DNA of 8,905 bases from Micrococcaceae bacterium (GTDB taxonomy: Bacteria > Actinomycetota > Actinomycetes > Actinomycetales > Micrococcaceae), in contig DNHA01000145.1 in the NCBI GenBank assembly GCA_003486025.1, positions 2,465 to 11,369 of the forward strand, in the 5' to 3' direction. Position 1 is the first letter of the stretch, and each line of letters opens with the position of its first letter. Of this stretch, positions 1 to 5,963 are shown piece after piece. The notes beneath the pieces are model-generated. The model worked only from the letters and a program-made list of their open reading frames with translations. It had not been told where the DNA came from and searched no databases. The position numbers and the translations under genes are program-made.

Positions 1-424
1 GCCCATTCTCCACCGACGGCCAGGCCTTGAACTACGCGCAAGAGCACCAATAGCAGGGGAGCTGCGATACCAATGGATCCGTATGTAGGCATCAGACCGA
101 TGCATACGGAAACTATTCCCATCATCATCAGCGTAATGAACAGCATGTTCTTCCGTCCATACCGATCACCGAAATGCCCGAACAAAATGCCGCCAATAGG
201 GCGGGTAACGTAACCGGCCAGCAAAATCACGAATGACAAAGCCATGCCCAAGGTCGGGTCCATTTGATCCGAGAAAAACAGGTGCGGGAAGACCAATCCT
301 GCTGCCGAGCCATAAAGCAGGAAATCGTAGTATTCAACGGTGGAGCCGAGAAAACTTGAGACTAGTGCGCGCTTTGCACTCTTCGAGGTAGAAGGCCCGG
401 TGCCTGTAGTGATGAGTTGGCCAT
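1..424 (-). CDS. MFS metabolite:H+ symporter (MHS family), 5' part only, start disrupted
   Basis: This encodes the N-terminal four membrane helices or so of a major facilitator transporter; the rest lies beyond the left edge. Seen directly: the frame read from 407 down to 1 gives SSFLGSTVEYYDFLLYG (helix 1), then RPIGGILFGHFGDRYGRK, which is MFS motif A between helices 2 and 3. It ends at RVVQGLAVGGEW, the helix-4 signature of metabolite:H+ symporters such as ShiA, ProP and KgtP. Such proteins import organic acids, osmolytes or aromatic acids with protons at the cytoplasmic membrane; the substrate here is unknown. Oddity: the ATG at 424-422 has an ideal SD (GGAG, 433-430, spacing 5) and begins MANSS, but that frame stops at 362. 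The body frame has no ATG or GTG start nearby, only a TTG at 449-447 without SD. A one-base deletion between 424 and about 365 would explain this, so the gene may be broken or mis-sequenced. Family identity is secure; integrity is not. Confidence 0.85.
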
Positions 425-661
425 GTGAGCTCCATACAAGGGTGAACAAATGTGAGTGCGCCGTCTGAAATGATGCTGTGGCGCGGATTACAGTCTGCAG
501 GTGCATGGAACGAGAACACGAAACATCGTTCCGGAGTGCGAAACGCTGTGTCGAAGTGCGTTGATTCAGAATTCGAGATTCGAGGCGGCCGATTTACTGT
601 ATGCGGCTCCACGGAACGGTGGTTCGGAAAAGTCAGGTGCCCAGGTGCCAGCCAGGGTGAA
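425..661. other. Intergenic region upstream of the symporter gene
   Basis: No convincing gene on either strand. It separates the end of the first IclR gene from the symporter start, so it should hold the symporter promoter. It contains a perfect 7-bp inverted repeat (507-532) and the 10-mer TGTCGAAGTG (549-558), which recurs upstream of the first IclR gene. I could not pick a convincing -35/-10 pair. Confidence 0.6.
507..532. promoter_or_regulatory. Inverted repeat, candidate operator of the symporter gene
   Basis: GGAACGA (507-513) and TCGTTCC (526-532) are perfect reverse complements around a 12-base spacer. Inside lies GAAAC-ATC-GTTCC (520-532), a near-palindrome reminiscent of IclR-family boxes such as that of KdgR. 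The position, about 85-110 nt upstream of the symporter ATG, fits an operator for the adjacent IclR protein. Binding is inference. Confidence 0.35.
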
Positions 662-1453
662 CTACTGGGCGTGTTGGATTGCTGCGGTGACCGCGGCGGC
701 AGCTCTTGAGGCTTCGAAGGTGACCTTGCGCAAAACTGCGGTTTGGCTCTGTGGGTCGAAGCGTCCGGTGGGACCGGAGATGGACAAAGCTGCGACTGCC
801 TGACCGTTCCCGTTGAAAACGGGTGCCGCTACGCAGTTCAGTCCGATGAGGATTTCATCGCGGTCATAACCCACGTGGTCTTTGTGAATTGTACTGAGTT
901 CGGCGGCAAGCCGGTCCGGGGACGTGATGGTATTTTCCGTCCAGGAATACATTTCCTTGGCCATCACCGCAGCCGCGACATCCGGGTTATAGGCCAAGAG
1001 AACTTTGCCAACCGCTGTGCAATAGGAGGGAAGCCTCCCTCCTATTCGCGAGGGGCTGCGTACGGCCAGCTGGCCGTAGAGTTTATTCAGGTAAACGACA
1101 TCTGTACCCTGCAGGACACCTAGATGCACTGTCTGCCTGGTGGTTTCATAGAGATTCACCATGAACGGAGTCAACGCGTCGCGCAGTCGCGCGTGCAGGT
1201 CGGATTCTTGGGTTGTACCCAGATCCTGGATGAGTTTTCCGAGCCGGTAGGCGTTCCCGGCACGGTCTACTGCGCCGTTGGACTGCAATGATGCCAGCAG
1301 CCGGAACGCGGTGGATTTGGATAGCTCTGCACGACGGGCCAGTTCGCTGACTCCTACACCGGTTGCCGCTTCTTCGCCAAAAGCACGGAGCAGGGCCATA
1401 GCCTTGTCAACAGCGGTGCGAGTATCCCTCGACCCCGAATCCTGAGAAGTCAT
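662..1453 (-). CDS. IclR-family transcriptional regulator (first copy)
   Basis: A 263-residue DNA-binding regulator of the usual IclR length. The N-terminal winged helix-turn-helix spans about residues 14-75, with the recognition helix around SKSTAFRLLASL (45-56). The C-terminal GAF-like effector domain carries the conserved stretches RIGGRLPSYCTAVGKVLLA and GYDRDEILIGLNCVAAPVF. IclR proteins are cytoplasmic dimers or tetramers that repress or activate catabolic and transport genes in response to a small organic ligand. The start at 1453 is chosen because AGGAG (1465-1461) lies 7 nt upstream; an upstream in-frame ATG at 1516 has no such support. It sits between the aldolase and symporter genes on the same strand, which are the natural candidates for its targets. 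The ligand is not predictable from sequence. There is no sign of truncation. Confidence 0.93.
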   Translation of the reverse strand: MTSQDSGSRDTRTAVDKAMALLRAFGEEAATGVGVSELARRAELSKSTAFRLLASLQSNGAVDRAGNAYRLGKLIQDLGTTQESDLHARLRDALTPFMVNLYETTRQTVHLGVLQGTDVVYLNKLYGQLAVRSPSRIGGRLPSYCTAVGKVLLAYNPDVAAAVMAKEMYSWTENTITSPDRLAAELSTIHKDHVGYDRDEILIGLNCVAAPVFNGNGQAVAALSISGPTGRFDPQSQTAVLRKVTFEASRAAAAVTAAIQHAQ

Positions 1454-1677
1454 TTTATCTCTCCTAAAGATGACGGGCAGGTTCCAAAGGAGGACGAGCG
1501 CTGTCGAAGTGGGCATCCTAATCGTCGCCCCCCTGACACAGTGAAGTCAAAAATGCGAAGACTACTTCGTAGCATGAGGATTGTGGCATGGACCCGAAAC
1601 TTGAGCCGTTCGTTCGTTTCCCCAGCTGCCGTGCGTGACGTCGAGAGCGAGAGGATTGAAAGTGCAGTGGAATCGAA

Positions 1678-1703
1678 ACTATATCTTGGTCTCAAATGGT
1701 CAA
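1678..1703 (-). promoter_or_regulatory. Possible sigma-70-like promoter of the first IclR gene
   Basis: On the minus strand TTGACC (1703-1698) is followed by TATAGT (1683-1678), each one mismatch from consensus. The spacer is only 14 nt, shorter than the usual 16-18, which lowers confidence. The palindrome at 1701-1713 overlaps the -35. If used, the IclR mRNA would have a leader of roughly 220 nt. Confidence 0.3.
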
Positions 1704-1713
1704 CTTTTAGTTG
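1701..1713. promoter_or_regulatory. Palindrome CAACT-TTT-AGTTG, candidate operator
   Basis: A perfect 5-bp inverted repeat with a 3-nt centre, overlapping the possible -35 element upstream of the first IclR gene. IclR regulators often control their own genes, so autoregulation here is plausible but unproven. Confidence 0.35.
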
Positions 1714-1805
1714 CAGCGCCAATGACCGGTACCTACTTCCGACCCAGCAGACGCGCTGTCTTTCCCTTGGCGGTGGTAGCCGCAATCGGGATCCTAGTTC
1801 GGATC

Positions 1806-2615
1806 TTAGTAGGACGCCGTTGGTGCCATAGCACTGGCGTTAATGTACTTTGCGGCTATCGCCTCGGTATTGCGGGCAAGGATGGAAACGTCGGCTGCGA
1901 CATTTACGAAATCGGCGCCTGCAGCCAGATACATCTGGGCCATCGGTTCGGCGAATGCGTTTACGCCGACAAACTTCCCTGCCTCTTTGCATGCCTTGAT
2001 GGTAGACAGCACGGCTTCTACCACTCTCGGGTGATCCTGCTGACCGAGCAGTCCCATGGACGCCGAGAGGTCTGCGGGCCCAATGAAAACACCGGACACC
2101 CCATCGGTACCGGCAATCTCGGCTGCGTTACCCACGGCTGTCTCGGTTTCTATCTGCACTACGAGAGTAATGAGGGAATCAGCATTCTGCAGGTATTCAC
2201 CTACCCTGTTCCAACGTGCAGACCTGCTCAGTGAGGCGCCGATGCCGCGGATCCCCAGAGGTGGATAGCGCACCGAAGCCACCGCAGCCTCTGCCTGGGC
2301 GCGATCGTTGACCATCGGAACGATTAGTGACTGAGCACCGGCGTCCAAGTACTGCTTAATGATTGCTGCGTCGTTTTGTGCAACTCGGACGATTGGAACC
2401 GTCGGATACGCGGCGATCGTGCGAAGTTGGCGCTGCACAGTTTCGAGCCCCATGGCACCGTGCTCGGCGTCGATTAGCAGGAAATCCAGTCCGGCACCGG
2501 CGCAAATTTCGGCCACAGTTTCGTCGCCGGAACACAAGAATATCCCCACGCATGGACGGTTATGCTGCGCAATCACTTCTTTGAAAGTTGCTGGACGGCG
2601 GGCAATGACATTCAT
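1806..2615 (-). CDS. HpaI-like class II aldolase (HpcH/HpaI aldolase/citrate lyase family)
   Basis: A 269-residue TIM-barrel aldolase. Family members reversibly split 2-keto acids, typically 4-hydroxy-2-oxo acids into pyruvate plus an aldehyde, using a divalent metal. From memory of E. coli HpaI the alignment is nearly gap-free with a constant offset of 7. The expected active-site residues are present: D49 and H52 in LLIDAEHG, R77 in PIVRVAQND, and metal ligands E156 in VVQIETE and D182 in FIGPADLS. YPPLGIRGIG and RSARWNR are also conserved. HpaI itself acts on 4-hydroxy-2-oxoheptanedioate in homoprotocatechuate breakdown; RhmA/YfaU and GarL are relatives with sugar-acid substrates. No other homoprotocatechuate or sugar-acid genes are visible, so the substrate is open and I give no symbol. 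The start is supported by AAGGA (2627-2623), 7 nt upstream. The next gene downstream on this strand, 352 bp away, is an IclR regulator. Confidence 0.92.
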   Translation of the reverse strand: MNVIARRPATFKEVIAQHNRPCVGIFLCSGDETVAEICAGAGLDFLLIDAEHGAMGLETVQRQLRTIAAYPTVPIVRVAQNDAAIIKQYLDAGAQSLIVPMVNDRAQAEAAVASVRYPPLGIRGIGASLSRSARWNRVGEYLQNADSLITLVVQIETETAVGNAAEIAGTDGVSGVFIGPADLSASMGLLGQQDHPRVVEAVLSTIKACKEAGKFVGVNAFAEPMAQMYLAAGADFVNVAADVSILARNTEAIAAKYINASAMAPTASY

Positions 2616-2843
2616 GTGATGGTCCTTCGATGTTCTCTAATTTCGACAGTGACGGAGGAAAGGAAAAAACTCACTCCTAAAAGCAAACTGGAAGGTCCTG
2701 GACAATCCGTCGTATTTGAAGAATAGCGAGAATACGTGTGTTCGGGATTAGTGCTTCTCGACATCCGGAAAATACACACAAATTTGACTATAAATGGAGT
2801 ACATACCGTTATTGAGGTGCCAGAGATCTTCATCGGCTTCTGG

Positions 2844-2858
2844 GAACCGTAAGGGTTC
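2844..2858. promoter_or_regulatory. Inverted repeat GAACC-N5-GGTTC, candidate operator
   Basis: A perfect 5-bp inverted repeat with a 5-nt spacer, about 230 nt upstream of the aldolase start. It could serve the aldolase gene or the divergent operon. It is short enough to be chance. Confidence 0.25.
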
Positions 2859-2936
2859 AAGCCATAAGGTCTTGCGATGCCTTAGGGAAGCCAAAAATAT
2901 TTCAGCTTCGTGGGTAGCAGCCTATGCCAAGGCTAT

Positions 2937-2980
2937 TGCTCCCGGGCACGGGCGACGTCAAGCAAGCTAGCCCGTGAGCA
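2937..2980. repeat. Imperfect 11-bp inverted repeat
   Basis: TGCTCCCGGGC (2937-2947) pairs with GCCCGTGAGCA (2970-2980) with one mismatch. An alternative register pairs CACGGGC (2947-2953) perfectly with GCCCGTG (2970-2976). It could be an operator or a leader hairpin. It is bracketed by two direct copies of AAATATTTCA, giving a nested arrangement. Confidence 0.4.
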
Positions 2981-3091
2981 GGTAAGGATTGCAAATATTT
3001 CAAAGCCGTCAAGGGGTACCACAACGGTGGAGAATCATCTATATCTCCTGCTGAATCGAGAATGCAGCTCACGGTGGCAATGCTTGAGCAT

Positions 3092-3115
3092 CGTCATAAC
3101 GTCAGGTCAGTGACG
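3092..3115. promoter_or_regulatory. Clustered CGTCA motifs, candidate binding site
   Basis: Two direct CGTCA copies (3092-3096, 3100-3104) are followed by the inverse TGACG (3111-3115), giving the palindrome CGTCA-N6-TGACG. Further copies at 2956, 3007 and 3172 make this the densest repeat of the upstream region. The binding protein is unknown. Confidence 0.35.
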
Positions 3116-3184
3116 GATCAAGACTAACCAGCCCTCTAATCTTTTCATCATCCGGAAAGGGGCGTGGTAGACGTCATATGTGAC

Positions 3185-3217
3185 TCGCTACACTCACTGG
3201 AATAGCCGCTACAAAAC
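3185..3217 (+). promoter_or_regulatory. Bipartite element shared with the second IclR gene, upstream of the ABC operon
   Basis: In ABC transcription sense it reads TCGCTACAC-N13-CGCTACAAAAC, with two CGCTACA units starting 21 bp apart. The region upstream of the second IclR gene has TCACTACAC-N13-CACTACAAAAC in the same sense relative to that gene; 23 of 33 positions are identical. The proximal end is 73 nt before the binding-protein ATG. Direct repeats at two helical turns suggest an operator for a dimeric regulator, most simply the second IclR protein. TACACT inside it could double as a -10 element. Confidence 0.65.
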
Positions 3218-3290
3218 CGGGTCAGTAACCCCGGACCATTTTCGGTAAACAAACCTGCGGCTCGACACTTGCTTAGAAAGGCAAAGCCAG

Positions 3291-4295
3291 ATGCGACTCC
3301 TTTCCCCAATTAACAACAAGTTCCGTGCCGTCGCCTGCCTCGCAGCCGTGGGACTTATGGCTACCGCCTGTGGCGGCGCCGATCCTTCCTCCAACGAGGG
3401 TGAACAGGTTACCGAACTAACCGTAGGTGCCGCGCCGAGCTTGTCCGGCATGGCCGTCTACGGTGGTGTAGCCGACGGTTCGTTTGAAGCTGCGGGACTA
3501 AAAGTCACTGCGGTGCCAAATAAATCTGCCAATGAAGCGATTCCACAATTGCTCAATGGTGGCACGCAAATCGCCATGGTTGATGTGATTACGGCGATGC
3601 AGGCTCGCACGCAAGGCCTACCAGTGAAGATTGTTGCACCAGCAGGCGTACAGTCAACCAACGGTGAAGCCGGAAAAATGTCCGCCGCAAGCGTGATTGC
3701 AAAGGCTGATGACAAGGAGATCAACGGAGCCGCAGATTTGGAAGGCAAGAAGGTTGGTGTCCCCGCACTGAAGACTCAGACTTGGATGAACATTCGCGCT
3801 GCCATTGATGCCGCCGGTGCTGATTCCTCCAAGGTGGACTTTGTGGAAGTTCCTCCAGCTCAAGCGGCCGACCTGGTCATACAAGGTGAAGTAGATGCTT
3901 CAACGCCCAACGAACCTCTGGCATCAATTGCTATTTCCGGAGGAAAAGTTAAGCACGTAATGAACACCGATGCCCCAGGCAATGAGGGCGCGCCGAGCTC
4001 AGTCTTCATGGCAACCGACGAATTCATCGCTTCCAATCCAGATACCATCCGCACATTCGCTGAAACTGTACAGGGCGTTGCTACAAAAATTAATGCAGAT
4101 CGTGACTACGCAGTCGAGATGGCCGTCTCTGAATTGAACTTCACCAAGGATCAGCTGGACAACGCCTTCGTGCAGACACTCGGCGATAAGCCTGTGACCA
4201 CGGAAAATCTGAAGAAGGTTTCTGATCTAGCAGTACGCTATGAAGTTTTGACTGAAGTTCCAGAGCCATCAGAGCTAATTGCCGACCTCGGCTAA
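3291..4295 (+). CDS. ABC importer substrate-binding lipoprotein (NMT1/SsuA-like)
   Basis: A 334-residue solute-binding protein that captures the substrate outside the membrane and hands it to the permease pair encoded next. A lipoprotein signal peptide is visible: a short positive N-terminus (R2, K10, R12), a hydrophobic core (residues 13-24) and the lipobox ATAC with lipidated C27, followed by a Gly/Ser/Asp-rich linker. The mature part resembles the nitrate/sulfonate/taurine/NMT1 binding-protein group: LTVGAAPSLSGMAVYGGVADGSFEAAGLKV at the start, LLNGGTQIAMVDVITAMQAR, then LEGKKVGVPALKTQT and VIQGEVDASTPNEP. Length is normal for the group. The ligand is not predictable; the cysteine-rich CCCFC motif of thiamin-precursor binders is absent. 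The ATG is preceded by AAAGG (3277-3281) at 9 nt. First gene of a four-gene operon; the next start is 19 nt after its stop. Confidence 0.93.
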   Translation: MRLLSPINNKFRAVACLAAVGLMATACGGADPSSNEGEQVTELTVGAAPSLSGMAVYGGVADGSFEAAGLKVTAVPNKSANEAIPQLLNGGTQIAMVDVITAMQARTQGLPVKIVAPAGVQSTNGEAGKMSAASVIAKADDKEINGAADLEGKKVGVPALKTQTWMNIRAAIDAAGADSSKVDFVEVPPAQAADLVIQGEVDASTPNEPLASIAISGGKVKHVMNTDAPGNEGAPSSVFMATDEFIASNPDTIRTFAETVQGVATKINADRDYAVEMAVSELNFTKDQLDNAFVQTLGDKPVTTENLKKVSDLAVRYEVLTEVPEPSELIADLG

Positions 4296-4314
4296 TTTGA
4301 GGGAAATGAACATT

Positions 4315-5175
4315 ATGACTATCGATTCTCGAAGCCGGAGCAAAGATGATGCTCCAAATGCCAGAGAGAAAGCGAGAGTTGCCAAGGAGCGCTCCGCCGA
4401 AAAAGGCGGAGCCGCTTGGTACTACAAGGTCGGTGCTATCGTCGCCGCATTACTCGTTTGGCATCTGGTTGCAATCAGTCCGCTGGTCCAACCGGAAACA
4501 CTCCCTACTCCACTGCGGGTCTTGGGCGCCTTATCTGACCTGTGGCAAACTGCCGATTATTGGTCTGCCATTGGAAAAACAATCTCTGTTTGGGCACTGG
4601 GCTTGGCTGTTTGTGCCGCCATTGGCATTCCGTTGGGACTGCTAATTGGAGCCTCATTGTCGGCTACCCGAAGTACCGGTTGGATCATTGATTTCTTCCG
4701 AACTATTCCGACAATTGCGCTACTTCCGTTGGTTCTGCTTTTGTACGGAACGACTATTCGGATGGAAATCACGATGATAGTCCTCTCGGCGGTGTGGCCA
4801 TTGCTCATCCAGGCAATGTACGCGGTCAAACAGATAGAACCACTGCACAAATGGGTGGTGCGGGTATTTCGGCTATCCACTAAAGACCGTATTAGATTCC
4901 TTTGGATACCCAGCATTTCACTGTTTATCTCCACGGGACTGCGGTTGTCCGCCACCATGGCGCTACTGATGACGGTAGCTGCTGAATATATCGGCGGCGC
5001 CCCGGGCTTGGGAGCTGAACTCTCAGCTATGGAACAGGCGTTCCGTAGACCAGAAGTTTTCGCTTACACCATCACGGCCGGTGTTCTGGGATTGTCGATC
5101 AACTCGCTCGTGGTGCTTTTTCAGCGTAAAGCGCTGTGGTGGCATCCAATTATCCGAGGAGAGAAAAAAGCATGA
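4315..5175 (+). CDS. ABC importer permease, first subunit
   Basis: An inner-membrane permease subunit of the SsuC/TauC/NrtB type (BPD_transp_1 fold), 286 residues. Residues 1-38 are a charged cytoplasmic tail rich in K, R, D and E. About six hydrophobic helices follow, starting at 39-54. Typical family stretches are TLPTPLRVLGALSDLW (62-77), DFFRTIPTIALLPLVLLLYG (126-145) and the coupling-helix region around KDRIRFLWIP (190-199), which contacts the ATPase. AAEYIGGAPGLGAELS near the end is also characteristic. Start choice: ATG 4315 lies 11 nt after GAGGG (4299-4303); ATG 4306, three codons upstream, lies only 2 nt after it, so either could be used. The stop overlaps the next start as ATGA (5172-5175), implying translational coupling with the second permease. 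The two permeases differ in sequence and probably form a heterodimer. Confidence 0.93.
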   Translation: MTIDSRSRSKDDAPNAREKARVAKERSAEKGGAAWYYKVGAIVAALLVWHLVAISPLVQPETLPTPLRVLGALSDLWQTADYWSAIGKTISVWALGLAVCAAIGIPLGLLIGASLSATRSTGWIIDFFRTIPTIALLPLVLLLYGTTIRMEITMIVLSAVWPLLIQAMYAVKQIEPLHKWVVRVFRLSTKDRIRFLWIPSISLFISTGLRLSATMALLMTVAAEYIGGAPGLGAELSAMEQAFRRPEVFAYTITAGVLGLSINSLVVLFQRKALWWHPIIRGEKKA

Positions 5176-5930
5176 AGCGCGTAAAACTCGTTTTATGGGA
5201 AATTTGGCTTCCGATTATTCTGGTTGCACTATGGCTAATCCTTTCCACGAATAGCGTCTCGATCTATTTCCCTCCATTGGCAGAGATCCTGGAGAGAACT
5301 TGGGACGTCTGGTTCTTTGACGGAATCGTAGAAAACCTGCTTCCAAGCCTATGGAGGATCATTGCCGGGCTCTTCTTCGCAGTCGTGGTTGGTGTTGGCG
5401 GAGGCGTGATTTTGGGGATGCTGCCCAAGTTTGAAGAATCGATCAGGCCAATTCTGGAATTTCTGCGCGCGACACCTGGTGTTGCGTTGCTGCCCATCGC
5501 GATTATCTTCCTTGGTTTGGGAGACAACATGAAAATCTTCATGATCGCTTTGGCATCTATGTGGCCGATTCTGCTCAATGCTATTGACGGAGTCCGCTCA
5601 GTTGAACCAATCTTGTTACGCGTAGCTGAGACATATCGTTTCAATCTCAAGGACAGGATTCGGTTTATCTACCTACCAAATGCAGCTCCTCAGATATTTG
5701 CAGGAGCGCGCATCTCAATCGCCATTGCTGCCGTGGTCATGGTGGTGACCGAAATGATCGGTTCTGCTAACGGGCTGGGCTACTACATTCTTGATTCTCA
5801 ACGAACTTTCAACATATTGAATATGTGGTCCGGCATCATCGTCTTGGGGATTCTTGGATATCTGTTGAACTTCGCCTTCCGCGGAGTCGAAGGTGCCGCT
5901 CTTAGCTGGCATCACAAGCGAAACGGCTAA
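5172..5930 (+). CDS. ABC importer permease, second subunit
   Basis: The second inner-membrane permease of the same SsuC/TauC-like family, 252 residues, without the long charged tail of the first. The first helix is LWEIWLPIILVALWLILS (8-25). YFPPLAEILERTWDVWF (32-48) is the conserved periplasmic segment. EFLRATPGVALLPIAIIFLG (96-115) matches the family centre, and KDRIRFIYLP (160-169) is the ATPase-coupling region, sharing KDRIRF with the first permease. VVTEMIGSANGLGYYILDSQ follows near the C-terminus. Start 5172 is chosen over an upstream in-frame start because it overlaps the preceding stop as ATGA and has AGGAG (5157-5161) 10 nt upstream. It most likely pairs with the first permease to form the channel. 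Substrate unknown. Confidence 0.93.
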   Translation: MKRVKLVLWEIWLPIILVALWLILSTNSVSIYFPPLAEILERTWDVWFFDGIVENLLPSLWRIIAGLFFAVVVGVGGGVILGMLPKFEESIRPILEFLRATPGVALLPIAIIFLGLGDNMKIFMIALASMWPILLNAIDGVRSVEPILLRVAETYRFNLKDRIRFIYLPNAAPQIFAGARISIAIAAVVMVVTEMIGSANGLGYYILDSQRTFNILNMWSGIIVLGILGYLLNFAFRGVEGAALSWHHKRNG

Positions 5931-5963
5931 TGTCTGATGGAAAATCATGAAAGCGGTAAGACC

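Larger units (their letters stand above)
1454..1805. other. Intergenic region between aldolase and first IclR gene
   Basis: No convincing gene in 352 bp; open frames here are short or antisense to the neighbours. Seen: a 5-bp inverted repeat GATCC-N6-GGATC (1790-1805) abutting the aldolase stop; an imperfect GC-rich stem around 1769-1785 that might act as its terminator; the palindrome CAACT-TTT-AGTTG (1701-1713); a bulged hairpin (1553-1575); and the shared 10-mer TGTCGAAGTG (1502-1511). Confidence 0.6.
2616..3290. other. 675-bp divergent regulatory region
   Basis: No believable gene; it lies between the divergent aldolase and ABC operon starts. Contents seen: GAACC-N5-GGTTC inverted repeat (2844-2858); two copies of AAATATTTCA (2895-2904, 2993-3002) flanking an imperfect 11-bp inverted repeat (2937-2980); six copies of CGTCA/TGACG within 2956-3176; a CC-GGGT/ACCC-GG hairpin with one bulged base (3217-3234); and the 33-bp element shared with the second IclR gene (3185-3217). 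I found no convincing consensus promoter. Confidence 0.65.

Noticed and set aside
405..411. TGTAGTG in the symporter 5' end as a third copy of the shared element
   Set aside because: It is a single 7-mer without a partner at 21 bp and lies inside the coding region; chance is enough.
743..1123. 126-codon plus-strand open frame opposite the first IclR gene
   Set aside because: A shadow of the IclR effector-domain coding sequence; no family resemblance and no good SD.
1635..2234. 199-codon plus-strand open frame opposite the aldolase
   Set aside because: It is antisense to a gene with intact catalytic residues, has no recognisable domain and no supported start.
1806..2615. Assigning the aldolase to homoprotocatechuate degradation as hpaI
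   Set aside because: Active-site residues match, but no other hpa gene is in view and relatives act on different 2-keto acids.
2784..2812. TTGACT at 2784-2789 as -35 of a plus-strand promoter
   Set aside because: At 17 nt only CGTTAT follows as -10, and the leader to the binding-protein gene would be about 480 nt.
2612..2860. 82-codon minus-strand frame upstream of the aldolase
   Set aside because: Low-complexity Ser/Thr-rich product without family resemblance; it covers the region where aldolase promoter and operator signals are expected.
3291..4295. Thiamin-precursor (ThiY/THI5-like) binding protein
   Set aside because: The broad fold fits, but the CCCFC-type motif is absent and no thiamin gene or riboswitch is nearby.
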